From: Acholeplasmataceae bacterium UBA5617 | GTDB lineage: Bacteria > Bacillota_I > Bacilli_A > Acholeplasmatales > Acholeplasmataceae | Assembly: GCA_002424575.1 (NCBI GenBank) | Contig: DIKN01000009.1 | Coordinates: forward strand, 1-59,019 | Length of the DNA stretch: 59,019 nucleotides | Reading direction: 5' to 3' | Shown: positions 34,268 through 43,681 of the stretch, one piece after another | How the letters are laid out: every line of letters starts with the position of its first letter | Position numbering within the stretch: position 1 is the first letter of the stretch | Notes under the pieces: generated by a model | The model's database searches: none | Seen by the model: the letters and a program-made list of their open reading frames with translations, nothing else | Told to the model about the DNA's origin: nothing | Translations under genes and position numbers: made by a program

Positions 34268-34783
34268 TTAAATCACCTCTTCAATGTAGGGTGCAATCTT
34301 ATCGGGGGTAAACCCAGGACCGAAACGGTGAATGACTTGCCCTTGGCGGTTAACGAGGAACTTGGTGAAATTCCATTTGATGGAGGTGTTGGGTAATAAA
34401 CGTGATAACAATGTGTTCTTCCCATGATCACCTAAATCTTTCTTTTTTTCGTTTCTTAAATACTTATAAAGAGGATGTGCTTGTTTACCATTGACATCAA
34501 GTTTAGCAAAAGTCTTGAACTGTGTACCATAATTAAGTTCACAAAACGACTTCAGTTCTTGATCAGTCCCTGGAGCTTGATTCATAAACTGGTTGCATGG
34601 AAAATCTAGTATTTCAAAACCTTTCTTGCGATATGTCTCATAGATCTTCTCAAGACCTTCATACTGTGGCGTTAGGCCACACTTGGTTGCTGAATTAATA
34701 ATCAACAATACTTTTCCTTCGTATGCTTTGAGTGATACTTCTTTTTGATCAACATCTTTCACTGTAAACTGATAAACTGACAT
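34268..34783 (-). CDS. Glutathione-peroxidase family thiol peroxidase
   Basis: A 171-residue thioredoxin-fold peroxidase reducing H2O2 or organic/lipid hydroperoxides. The catalytic Cys is in NSATKCGLTPQY (Cys in place of selenocysteine), with FPCNQF and the WNFTKFLV block that supplies Trp/Asn of the active site. In bacteria lacking glutathione this family uses thioredoxin. It is first in the operon with its own GGAGG-containing SD and directly adjoins the OhrR-type gene. Confidence 0.92.
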   Translation of the reverse strand: MSVYQFTVKDVDQKEVSLKAYEGKVLLIINSATKCGLTPQYEGLEKIYETYRKKGFEILDFPCNQFMNQAPGTDQELKSFCELNYGTQFKTFAKLDVNGKQAHPLYKYLRNEKKKDLGDHGKNTLLSRLLPNTSIKWNFTKFLVNRQGQVIHRFGPGFTPDKIAPYIEEVI

Positions 34784-34805
34784 ATTTAATCCTCCGAGTT
34801 AAATC

Positions 34806-34860
34806 TATATTTTATACAACTTAATTTTATCAAATATAATTGTATAATCAAATCATTTGC
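34806..34860 (-). promoter_or_regulatory. Promoter with OhrR-like operator halves upstream of the peroxidase operon
   Basis: Minus strand: -35 TTGATT (34851-34846 region), 16-base spacer and -10 TAAAAT. TTATACAA (34847-34840) and TTGTATAA (34819-34812) form an inverted pair bracketing the -10 region. The upstream half extends to TACAATTA, close to the TACAATT arms of Bacillus OhrR sites. Assignment to OhrR is by resemblance and position. Confidence 0.45.
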
Positions 34861-34889
34861 TTTTTAAAAAATGAACCCATCTATAGGGC

Positions 34890-36359
34890 TCATTTCTTAT
34901 GTTTTTGAATCAAATCGAAAGCAATCAATGCCGATTGATAAATCGTCGGTAATCCACTACCTGGATGTGTTCCACCACCAACCAAATAAAGGTTTTTAAA
35001 TTCTTCAAAACGATTATGTGGTCTTAAAAATAGCATTTGATCCAAGCCGTGCGCTAAATTGAAAACCGCACCACGATAGATATGTTCTTTTTCTTGCCAA
35101 TCATGTGGTGTGTAAATCATTTCTTCTTCAATAAGTGGTTCAAGGTCAATACCATGATGCTCTTTAATCATATTCAAGACCATATCTTTCATCTGCATGT
35201 TATGTGCATCCCAATCTGTGACATGATGCATATTGGGAACCGGGACGAGAATGTAGAGTGAACTCTTACCTTGCGGTGCGAGTGTCTCATCGATTCGACT
35301 GGGGTTGTGCACATAGATGGATAGATCATCGGTTTTTTTACCATCCATGAGGGTATGAAGATAAGCATCATAATCCTTGGAGAATATGATCTCATGATGA
35401 GGAAAATCGAGCATTTGATGAATACCTAAGTAAAGCATCCACGTGGAAACCGAGTATTTTTTCTTTTGTAGTTTTTCAGGGGTATATTTTTTGAGGTGTT
35501 TTGGGTTGAAAAGCGATGTCATGCCATATGCAAAATCAGCATTCATGATGCAAAGATCCGTATCTATCTCATCACCCTTTTCCGTGATGACGCTTTTGAC
35601 TGTTTGATGTTCAACCACAACTTCTTTGACAGGTGTTGAAAGGTTCAATCGGCCACCGCATGAAATAAATAATTTTGCCATCGTTTCATTGATCTGATTA
35701 AGACCGCCTTTGACATGGTACAAGCCACCTGCATGTTCGAGAAAGGGTAAAATGGTGAAAATGGAAGGTGCTTGATAAGATGCCATGCCCAAATATTTTG
35801 CTTGAAAGGATAAACTGTGAATGAAATGTGGGTCTTTGCTATAAGCAGATAACATCTTATACACCGATTGAAAAGGATGTGCGTAGGGTGCTGCTTTTAA
35901 AACATCCTTTCGAAAGAGATGAAAGATGTTGGGAAATGGTTTTTCAAGAATCGATTTAATTGCACCAAATTTTTGATGTTGATCATCCATCCACTTCAGA
36001 TAAGCATCTCCTAAACCGGGATGTAAATCATCAAATGCATTGACGTTATCGTGTGGGTCTTGCCTGATTTCAAGCGTATGTTTTGGATAAACCAAGCGAT
36101 ACAGTGGATCCAGTTTGATGAGCGAGAGTTCCTGATCAAGATCAAATCCAGAGCGCTTAAATACAGTTCTTAATACATCGACATACATGAGGAATGTAGG
36201 TCCCATGTCGAAATGATAATCACCCAATGTGATTTTTTTACTACGTCCACCGACGCGATCATCCTTTTCAAAAATGGTCACATCATAACCCTGTTTGATA
36301 AGCATTAAACCTGCAGCTAACCCGCCAGGACCAGCGCCAATAATGACTACTTTTTTCAT
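34890..36359 (-). CDS. Phytoene/diapophytoene desaturase-family FAD oxidoreductase
   Basis: A 489-residue flavoprotein of the CrtI/CrtN/CrtP family. The N-terminal dinucleotide motif GAGPGGLAAG, FEKDDRVGGRSK, and the C-terminal FAD block YLVGGGTHPGSGLPTI are diagnostic. These enzymes desaturate, isomerise or oxidise carotenoid or terpenoid chains. No phytoene/squalene synthase gene lies nearby, so the substrate is unknown; a carotenoid or quinone-related isoprenoid is likely. It overlaps the ABC1 kinase gene by four bases. Confidence 0.85.
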   Translation of the reverse strand: MKKVVIIGAGPGGLAAGLMLIKQGYDVTIFEKDDRVGGRSKKITLGDYHFDMGPTFLMYVDVLRTVFKRSGFDLDQELSLIKLDPLYRLVYPKHTLEIRQDPHDNVNAFDDLHPGLGDAYLKWMDDQHQKFGAIKSILEKPFPNIFHLFRKDVLKAAPYAHPFQSVYKMLSAYSKDPHFIHSLSFQAKYLGMASYQAPSIFTILPFLEHAGGLYHVKGGLNQINETMAKLFISCGGRLNLSTPVKEVVVEHQTVKSVITEKGDEIDTDLCIMNADFAYGMTSLFNPKHLKKYTPEKLQKKKYSVSTWMLYLGIHQMLDFPHHEIIFSKDYDAYLHTLMDGKKTDDLSIYVHNPSRIDETLAPQGKSSLYILVPVPNMHHVTDWDAHNMQMKDMVLNMIKEHHGIDLEPLIEEEMIYTPHDWQEKEHIYRGAVFNLAHGLDQMLFLRPHNRFEEFKNLYLVGGGTHPGSGLPTIYQSALIAFDLIQKHKK

Positions 36360-37576
36360 GTTCTTAAACGGGCATCTGCATCTTTAAATTCTTGAATGAA
36401 ACGCCGCATTTCCTCCATTAATACAGTATCAGGTGCACCTTTGAGCACCATGCCATCCAAATACATCATCGACTTAATGATGGGAAACATTCCTTTTTCA
36501 AACACCATACCTGAATGGACACCTAATTTGATGGTTTCCATCATTTTGCGTGTCAAACTCACCTCTGAGACGGTTTTTCCAGCAAAATCATGGTAGAGAT
36601 CTAACATTTTTTGATGATAAATATCAAACTGCTTGCCAGAGATTTCTTGATCAGCCATATGATTGAGTGCATGCGCACACCCATCGTAATCGTATTCAGA
36701 TAAGAAGGTCATAAACTCAAATAGACCCGCTTGAATCTTTGGACCAACTTTCGAAATTGCACCTGTATCGATAAAATAATAGTCTTGACCTTTGACGATC
36801 AGATTTCCTGGATGAAGATCTCCATGGAATGTACCTATCAAAAAGATGTAAAATCCATGGATATGAAAGATTTCTAAAATATCGTTAAAAGGCATCTTTT
36901 TTGCCTTCAAAAGATCATCTGCAGTCGGTCCATCGATGAACTCAGAAACCAAAACATGTTCCGATGATAGATCTTCATAGATTTTGGGAAACTTCAAACG
37001 TGAAAGATCAAACTTCTCCTTATTCTTTTCATAAATATCTTTGAGAATCTTACCGTGTGCGATTTCATTTCGTAAATCGAGTTCAGCTAAGGTGTATGCT
37101 TCAATGTGTTCAAGGATACCGACAGGATCAGCAACTTTAGCAAGCTTAGGATAAAAGAAAATGACGAATTTGATTAATCGTCGCAAGGATTTTACATCTT
37201 TTTCAAATGACTTTTTAAAGTCTTTTTTAATGACTTTGACAACAACGCTTTCACCTGTTTTGAGCGTTGCAAGGTGAACTTGCCCCACTGAAGCACTTCC
37301 TAGTGACTTTCTTTCGATGGATAAAAACGATTCATGCCAAGTGGGTGTGGTGTAACTATGAAGTAAATCAAAAAAATTTTCTTCTTTAATCGGTGTTGTG
37401 TGGGTATAAAGCTGCGCAAGATGTGTGCATGTTTCTTCGCTTAAAAAGTCGATTCTTAAGGCGAAAGTTTGCGCGATTTTGACCGCTAATAATCCCTTTT
37501 TTTGAATGTAATCCAAATCAGGAAGTTTTCTTGAGAAAATCATTTTAAATAACTTGATAAACACCAGCCAGCGCAT
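36356..37576 (-). CDS. ABC1/AarF/UbiB-family atypical kinase
   Basis: A 406-residue protein kinase-like ATPase. The family's Ala/Gly-rich loop appears as GSASVGQVHLA (family: A-AS--QVH), followed by VVVKVIKKD, HGDLHPGNL as the catalytic loop and FIDTGA as the metal-binding motif. UbiB-type proteins support isoprenoid lipid and quinone metabolism. It lacks the C-terminal membrane helices of E. coli UbiB. Cotranscription with a carotenoid-desaturase-like enzyme fits a role in isoprenoid lipid handling. GGAGG precedes the start by five bases. Confidence 0.85.
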   Translation of the reverse strand: MRWLVFIKLFKMIFSRKLPDLDYIQKKGLLAVKIAQTFALRIDFLSEETCTHLAQLYTHTTPIKEENFFDLLHSYTTPTWHESFLSIERKSLGSASVGQVHLATLKTGESVVVKVIKKDFKKSFEKDVKSLRRLIKFVIFFYPKLAKVADPVGILEHIEAYTLAELDLRNEIAHGKILKDIYEKNKEKFDLSRLKFPKIYEDLSSEHVLVSEFIDGPTADDLLKAKKMPFNDILEIFHIHGFYIFLIGTFHGDLHPGNLIVKGQDYYFIDTGAISKVGPKIQAGLFEFMTFLSEYDYDGCAHALNHMADQEISGKQFDIYHQKMLDLYHDFAGKTVSEVSLTRKMMETIKLGVHSGMVFEKGMFPIIKSMMYLDGMVLKGAPDTVLMEEMRRFIQEFKDADARLRT

Positions 37577-37631
37577 CGTATTCCTCCACCTTGTCTATAG
37601 TTTACCAAACAATAATAAAAAATGTCACCCA

Positions 37632-39707
37632 TTACACTTTTTGTGAACGTCGTATGGTTTCAAGTAAAAAAAGGATTGCAGTCAAAGACCAAAGTGATGA
37701 TACGAGCACGTACAAGAGTATCGTGGTGTGATGTGTAGAATCTTCTGGTAAGCCCTCTTCAAAGCGTAACTCAATCGATAAAGCCTCTTCTGGAGAAAGT
37801 GTCAATTGTGCTTCTCTTGATAAAAGCATCCCTTGATAATACCATCCTGCAACATGATAACCCGTCTTGGCGACACCTTCAAAAGTCACGGGCAAATCGT
37901 GATAGTAGTGGTCAACTGCATGCCCTGATGTATCCATTTTACCCAGAATCTGAACCGATCCTTTGGAGGCATCAAAATCGATTGAAACGTGATGTTTTTC
38001 TGATAAACCCAAATAATTCTCCATGGTTTCCATCATCACCGCTTGCCGACCATCAGCAAATGCATACATTCGATCAACATAGGTCATCCATGTATCCATC
38101 GATGCTGGATATCCCCATCTTTGGATGTGCTTTTCCATGTCAGGTGTATAGAGTTCAACCCAGTCATCCAATTCATCGGTGATACGCGTTTCATCAAAAA
38201 CAGTTTCTAAAAGTTCTTTCATGCGATAGACAAACTGTGCTTTGAACTGATCATTTTTAAGTAAACTTGTGAAGAGTTTGCCAGTCTTCCAATTCTGACC
38301 TGTCAGTCGTTCAAAACTGTTGACATCGGGTGTTGTTGCACCCCATGATATGCCAAAAGAGGCATCCAAATCATTGATGATAAAACGCCATCTTCCATCA
38401 TGTCCATAAGCTGCACTCGGTTGATAGCTTGTATTTTTTCGCCAATAAAGGATGTTGTTTTGTGGCCAGTCGACATTCCCCATATACAGTTGACTAATCA
38501 TATAATCGATGTAGTTGTCTGTATCAAGCCAGCGTTGAACATTATGATATTTTCGATCATCTGAAAGATCTTGAAGTGTTGCGTATTGATACAAGCGCTG
38601 ATAGTGCAATTGCCCACTTCGACTTCCATCTTCCATGTAAGCATGTCCTGTTAAAATCGTCACCTGGCGTTCATTAAGACCATAATGATCATCAAGATAA
38701 TTTGTATCGATGCGTTCTCGAATATTTCGAATTCCAAAGTACTCACCGTTGATGAACAGGATCACAGGACGACTGTTTTGCAAATCAAGAGTAAGTGGCT
38801 TAAGGATATGCTGTGCGAAGGCTTCACCAAAGAATGTATACTGGTAACTTTGTCCACCATTTCTTAGTACAAGACGTTTAAATGAGGTGATCTCTTCATC
38901 AGCGAAAAAAGGATATTCAAAACGATTCTGTTCATCATATTCAGTTCGTGCATAAAGACGGTAACTCTTGATCGGATATTTTCGTGATAATCCACCGTGA
39001 AGACGAATACCTGCATCTTGCGACATCACACGCAAGCCTGTTGGTTCAAAAAGTTCGACATGAATGGGTCTTTCCCAGTCATCACCACGCATGAAATAAT
39101 TACCTGTTCGATTTTGATGACCAGCTTCATCCAGTGATGAGTCATAGTGTTTTCCCATGATACTGATTCCTGTGTTGTAATCATAAAGATTCTTTGGGTC
39201 TGTTATGATAGACATCACTAAAAAACGATAGTATTCATCGATCTTTTCACTGACAAAATAAGTTTCAGTCAACACATCACTTTTTTTCTTTCCCGTTAAA
39301 TCATAAGCCATAACTTTCAATATGGTCGCTTGAAAGATATCATCTTTTGGTGAAATCCAATACAGTGGGGATGTCCGAATCAATGATAATGGGGTTGGAA
39401 TGGTTGTTGTATGTTGATCAATCACAAATTCTTCTCCCGTGGCTTCAATCCATTGTTCTTCGATCAGAAGGGGTGCAATATAACGGTTTGAAGAAGATGT
39501 GGGTGTCGTACCATCCAGCGTGTAATAGACGATAGTGTTTGGTTTTGGATTGATTGTCAATAAAAAAGAGGTGTTGTAAAATCCGCCAAGATGTGAAAGT
39601 GTGGGGGTATAATCAGTCGTTTGGTCTTCAGTGAGTGCTGTTGCTGAAAAACTTGATAAAAAAAGACTCGATAGAATCATCAAGCATACCATCAACGTTT
39701 TTTTCAT
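37632..39707 (-). CDS. Surface CotH-kinase-family protein with chitobiase-like domain and C-terminal anchor
   Basis: A 691-residue exported protein: signal peptide (1-25, ending near SATA), a CHB_HEX_C_1-like domain (about 35-130, with YYTLDGTTPT), a CotH-like atypical kinase domain (about 140-560) with GGLSRKYPIKSYRLYAR, FGIRNIRERID and the acidic INDLDASFG, an InlB-type repeat-like segment (about 600-660, GYHVAGWYYQG) and a C-terminal transmembrane helix (about 663-684). CotH kinases phosphorylate spore-coat or surface proteins; here the target is extracellular and unknown. GGTGAG lies upstream of the start. Confidence 0.82.
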   Translation of the reverse strand: MKKTLMVCLMILSSLFLSSFSATALTEDQTTDYTPTLSHLGGFYNTSFLLTINPKPNTIVYYTLDGTTPTSSSNRYIAPLLIEEQWIEATGEEFVIDQHTTTIPTPLSLIRTSPLYWISPKDDIFQATILKVMAYDLTGKKKSDVLTETYFVSEKIDEYYRFLVMSIITDPKNLYDYNTGISIMGKHYDSSLDEAGHQNRTGNYFMRGDDWERPIHVELFEPTGLRVMSQDAGIRLHGGLSRKYPIKSYRLYARTEYDEQNRFEYPFFADEEITSFKRLVLRNGGQSYQYTFFGEAFAQHILKPLTLDLQNSRPVILFINGEYFGIRNIRERIDTNYLDDHYGLNERQVTILTGHAYMEDGSRSGQLHYQRLYQYATLQDLSDDRKYHNVQRWLDTDNYIDYMISQLYMGNVDWPQNNILYWRKNTSYQPSAAYGHDGRWRFIINDLDASFGISWGATTPDVNSFERLTGQNWKTGKLFTSLLKNDQFKAQFVYRMKELLETVFDETRITDELDDWVELYTPDMEKHIQRWGYPASMDTWMTYVDRMYAFADGRQAVMMETMENYLGLSEKHHVSIDFDASKGSVQILGKMDTSGHAVDHYYHDLPVTFEGVAKTGYHVAGWYYQGMLLSREAQLTLSPEEALSIELRFEEGLPEDSTHHTTILLYVLVSSLWSLTAILFLLETIRRSQKV

Positions 39708-39781
39708 GCACTCACCCCTTTTCTTTATTTTACCATACCATAGAGAGCTGGATGTTCGTATTCTCCTTATTAAAATTGAAC

Positions 39782-39809
39782 AAAAAGCGAAGACTACAAA
39801 GTCTCCGCT
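39782..39809 (-). terminator. Terminator of the ABC exporter operon
   Basis: Minus-strand stem AGCGGAGACT-TTGT-AGTCTTCGCT with one mismatch, followed by TTTTG. It overlaps the C-terminal codons and stop of the ABC gene. Confidence 0.75.
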
Positions 39810-41800
39810 CCAGGTTTAATTTGTGAACGATAAATGTTGGCGTAAACACCATTTTTTGCCAGCAAGTCCTTGTGCTTACCCTCTTCAACCTTAATCCCAT
39901 TTTCTAAAACAACAATTTTATCGGCATTTTTAATGGTCGACAAACGGTGTGCAATCACAATCATCGTTCGACCTTTCTTGACCGTCTCGAGCGCTGTTTG
40001 TAACATGGTTTCTGTTTCTGTATCGATGTTTGCTGTTGCTTCATCCATCACGAGAATCACCGGATCATGAACAACGGCTCGGGCAAATGATATGATTTGC
40101 TTCTCTCCAACCGATAAATTTCCACCACCACGCGTAATCTTGGTATGAATACCCTGTTCAAGTTTATCAAGAAGTTTTCCACCTCCGATATCTCTTAAGA
40201 TGCGTTCAACTTCTTCATCGGAGACTTGCTGACCAAATCGCACGTTATCTGCAATGGTCCCTTTAAACATCGCTGGATCTTGCAAGACAATACCGACATG
40301 TGTGCGATACGTTCGCTTAGAATACGTTCTAATATCAACGCCATCGACATAGATTGTTCCCATATCATAATCTTTCATGTCGTAGAAACGCATCAATAGA
40401 CTCATCAGTGAACTCTTACCCGATCCTGTATGACCCACAAGACCAACCATTTGACCTGGTTTAATTTCAAGATCAATGCCTTTTAAGACCGGATTATCTT
40501 GATGGTATGAAAACCAAATGTTATCAAATTTTACATGTCCTTGAAAACGAGGAATAAGCTCAAATGAGCCATCCTCTTGATCACCATCAATAATCTTAAA
40601 GATGCGATCAGTTCTGACCATGGAATGCTCGAGGTTACCGATTTCACGAAACAGGGTTCCAACAGGTTCAATGAGACGCGATAAGTAATCGTTATAAGCA
40701 TAGATAATTCCCGCAGAAACCACAAAACCTGAAATGGTTAAATACCCATGACCGAAATAGAGCACAATGACTGATGTGACCAAAGCCCCAATTAACCGGA
40801 TCATGTTCCACCCAATCGATAAATGCAAAATATTCTCTTTCACTTTTTCTTGCATAAATTCATCCGATAGGGTATTAAAACGGTCTTCTGTTTGTTTTCT
40901 AAAATTAAAAATCTGAAGAATGTTGATGCCATTGATGATTTCGTTAAGCTGTGCTGTAATCATCGATGCTTGTTCATTCACTTTGACAGCGATTTTATTC
41001 AACCGCTTGGTGAAATATTTTAACCATACATAAACCACAGGAAAAATCAAAAAGGTCATCAGTGCTAACCGTGCATCCAAATAGAACATACCAATATAAG
41101 CGAAGACAACTGCCATGGTGGCATTCACGAGTAAGTTCATGATGGTTGAAAAAAGATTCATCATGCCACCCACATCACTGATGATTCGATTTGCAATCTT
41201 TCCGGCAGGTTCTGTTTCAAAATAAGTCATCGGCATTCTTTGAAGTGATTTCACAGCATCTTTTCGAGCATCACGGACGATATTGACGTTGATCATCGAT
41301 GTCGTGATGCGCTGAATGTAGGTAAAAATCGTCTGTAAGAAAAATCTTGCTGTCAAAAGAATGATTAAAATGACTAAAGGTCTAACAAAAGGTTGATAGA
41401 AGGCAAGAACTTCATCTTTTTCCATGCGTTCAACCTGATAAATCTCTGTCAGTCCTTCTTGGCTGGTAACTGTCAATGTTGTTCCTGAGAATGATTTATT
41501 ACCATTGATGACGTGATCTTCAACAAAATAATACTTTCCTCGATAGATGACAACCGATACAACCGTATCTGAGGTACTTTCTTGAGAAAAATAACGTCCT
41601 TGATAGCTGACTTGATGATCACTTTCATCCACTTCATACCATGGTCTTTCAATACCGACCAGATAATCATCTAAAATGGTTTTAACGATCAGGGGTGCAA
41701 GCAAACCTAAAGCTTGAATAATAAGCATCGCTGATAAGGTAATGACAAGCAATTTTTTATATTTGGCGATGTAACGCCATACTTTTTTCATTGTTTTCAT
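39794..41800 (-). CDS. ABC exporter half-transporter, YheH/LmrD type
   Basis: A 668-residue type I ABC exporter: six-helix membrane domain (about 15-370) and C-terminal ATPase with Walker A GHTGSGKSS, signature NLSVGEKQI (a variant of LSGGQ), Walker B VILVMDEATANID and the H-loop AHRLS. An extracytoplasmic insertion of about 80 residues follows the first helix, typical of the larger member of BmrCD/LmrCD heterodimers. The partner gene ends nine bases upstream. The likely role is drug, lipid or peptide export. Confidence 0.9.
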   Translation of the reverse strand: MKTMKKVWRYIAKYKKLLVITLSAMLIIQALGLLAPLIVKTILDDYLVGIERPWYEVDESDHQVSYQGRYFSQESTSDTVVSVVIYRGKYYFVEDHVINGNKSFSGTTLTVTSQEGLTEIYQVERMEKDEVLAFYQPFVRPLVILIILLTARFFLQTIFTYIQRITTSMINVNIVRDARKDAVKSLQRMPMTYFETEPAGKIANRIISDVGGMMNLFSTIMNLLVNATMAVVFAYIGMFYLDARLALMTFLIFPVVYVWLKYFTKRLNKIAVKVNEQASMITAQLNEIINGINILQIFNFRKQTEDRFNTLSDEFMQEKVKENILHLSIGWNMIRLIGALVTSVIVLYFGHGYLTISGFVVSAGIIYAYNDYLSRLIEPVGTLFREIGNLEHSMVRTDRIFKIIDGDQEDGSFELIPRFQGHVKFDNIWFSYHQDNPVLKGIDLEIKPGQMVGLVGHTGSGKSSLMSLLMRFYDMKDYDMGTIYVDGVDIRTYSKRTYRTHVGIVLQDPAMFKGTIADNVRFGQQVSDEEVERILRDIGGGKLLDKLEQGIHTKITRGGGNLSVGEKQIISFARAVVHDPVILVMDEATANIDTETETMLQTALETVKKGRTMIVIAHRLSTIKNADKIVVLENGIKVEEGKHKDLLAKNGVYANIYRSQIKPGAETL

Positions 41801-41808
41801 GGCGTCAC

Positions 41809-43542
41809 CTACTTCATCGTCATTTGCTGGATGTATTGATACTTGTACCAGCCTTCTTGACGGAGCAATTCTTCATGCGTACCACGTTGTGTGATTTTCC
41901 CACCCTCAAGCACTAAAATCATATCCGCATCACGCACAGCCGAAAAACGGTGTGCCACGATGATATTGGTTTTTCCTTTGCGGAAGTCTTTCAAGTGGTT
42001 GATGATGGTATCCTCTGTTTTTGCATCCACAGCAGAAAGAGAATCATCAAGAATAAGAATTTGAGGATCTTTAATGAGTGCACGTGCAATCGATAGGCGT
42101 TGTTTTTGCCCACCAGAAAGTGTAGCTCCTGCTTCTCCGACCATGGTGTTCATATCGTGCTGTAAATAATGAAGATCCTTTTCGAAATCAGCAATCTTGA
42201 CGGCCTTGTCGAGAGCTTCGATGGTCGCTTTAGGGTTACCAATCATGATGTTTTCTTCGACAGAACGTTTGAAAAGCATGTGCGATTGTGGAACATAACC
42301 CACAAGGTTGCGTATCGCTTCGATTTTATATGTTTCAATTGACGCACCGTCGATAAAAATCTCTCCATCTGTGACCTTGAATTCACGAAGAAGTTGTCGG
42401 ATCAGGGTTGATTTACCTGCACCTGTGGGACCAACAATGCCCAACGTTTCACCATTTTTGATGGTAAAAGAGATGTTTTTAATGACCGGTTGTTTATCAA
42501 AAGGATACTTAAATGTCACGTTTTTAAATTCGATGACTTTAAACGCGACGATCGGTTTCGAATCGGTTTCATCATGGACAACAGGCATTTGTTTCATGAT
42601 TTCATCAAAACGATCAACTGAAATCGTTGCATTATTAATCTGTGTAAAAATACTAGAAATCGATATGATGGGCATAAAAAGCATGCCTACATAAGACACG
42701 AATGTAATCAATCCACCCAATGTCATCTGTTGTTGCATGATGTAATAAATGCCAAAGGCAAACGCTAAAATGTAGGTGATGCCATAGATCACTTCGAAGA
42801 GGGGGTTAAACCAGTTTTCAAACCGCACAATATAACGCCAAGATTCGATATCAGCATTGATCGCTTTATATTGTTTTTCTAAATCATTTTCTTCTTGGAC
42901 ATAGGCACGAATTGCGCGTTGTCCTTCAACCGATTCCAATACTTTTTCTGTCATGTCAGCATAGATTTCGCGATGCTTTTTAATATATTGACGCTTTTGA
43001 TTGCGAATCACATTTAAAATCGTTAATCCGATGGGCATGATGGTCACGGAGATCAGCGTCAATTTCCAACTGATTGTAAAAGCCATGACACTGATGGCGA
43101 ACAAAATCAAACCGACGTTAAAAACAATACCTTCAAGCATCGATGATGCTGCTTGAGTAATCGCATCCAAGTCCGCGGTGACACGGGCGATCAAATCTCC
43201 TTTTTCAAACTTTTCATAGAATTGGGAGTCCATATCAAAGAGATGAGATAAATACTTCTGTCTCATTTTAAACGAGAGTGTTTGTGCAGTTTTTTGGGAG
43301 AGATGGTTATAAATAAAACTTAGAAAATAACGTGTGATTGGAAGAAGTGCTAAAAAGAGGACGAGCCAAAAAAGCGATGTTTGTGTCAGCTCTCCTGAAA
43401 TGATGGTATCAATAGAAAGTCCTAGCACATATGCAGGCAATAATGAGATGGATGCGATGGAAATGAGCAAGAAAAACAAGGCGACATAAGTCTTCCATTT
43501 TTCTTTGACAAACCATCCAATTTTCTCAAAAATATGACCCAT
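41809..43542 (-). CDS. ABC exporter half-transporter, YheI/LmrC type
   Basis: A 577-residue type I exporter half: membrane domain (about 15-310) and ATPase with GPTGAGKST, ATLSGGQKQRLSIARAL, ILILDDSLSAVD and the H-loop AHRFS. The Walker B-adjacent residue is Asp (LDDS) rather than Glu, as in the degenerate-site partner of heterodimeric exporters, while the other subunit has the regular DEAT. The start at 43542 is chosen for GGAG eight bases upstream. A TATAAT box lies at 43578-43573. Confidence 0.9.
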   Translation of the reverse strand: MGHIFEKIGWFVKEKWKTYVALFFLLISIASISLLPAYVLGLSIDTIISGELTQTSLFWLVLFLALLPITRYFLSFIYNHLSQKTAQTLSFKMRQKYLSHLFDMDSQFYEKFEKGDLIARVTADLDAITQAASSMLEGIVFNVGLILFAISVMAFTISWKLTLISVTIMPIGLTILNVIRNQKRQYIKKHREIYADMTEKVLESVEGQRAIRAYVQEENDLEKQYKAINADIESWRYIVRFENWFNPLFEVIYGITYILAFAFGIYYIMQQQMTLGGLITFVSYVGMLFMPIISISSIFTQINNATISVDRFDEIMKQMPVVHDETDSKPIVAFKVIEFKNVTFKYPFDKQPVIKNISFTIKNGETLGIVGPTGAGKSTLIRQLLREFKVTDGEIFIDGASIETYKIEAIRNLVGYVPQSHMLFKRSVEENIMIGNPKATIEALDKAVKIADFEKDLHYLQHDMNTMVGEAGATLSGGQKQRLSIARALIKDPQILILDDSLSAVDAKTEDTIINHLKDFRKGKTNIIVAHRFSAVRDADMILVLEGGKITQRGTHEELLRQEGWYKYQYIQQMTMK

Positions 43543-43663
43543 TCCATGTACTCCTTTCGACTCACAATTTTCATTATACACGTTTATTCCGAATAAAAAA
43601 GACCCTCACTTCATGTAAATGATTTCATCGATCAAATTCATTTATTCTTAAGAAATGGAAGGT

Positions 43664-43681
43664 AAAAAAGGCTTTCGCCTT
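43664..43681 (-). terminator. Terminator of the sua5 gene
   Basis: Minus-strand AAGGC-GAAA-GCCTT hairpin with a GNRA tetraloop followed by TTTT, overlapping the stop region at 43680. Confidence 0.8.

Noticed and set aside
34784..34889. FMN riboswitch upstream of the rib genes
   Set aside because: No RFN-type conserved stems were found; the leader before the peroxidase gene is short and AT-rich, and ribD lies mid-operon.
37618..37632. Terminator after the CotH gene at 37632
   Set aside because: Only a 4-bp stem precedes the T run; too weak to list as a feature.
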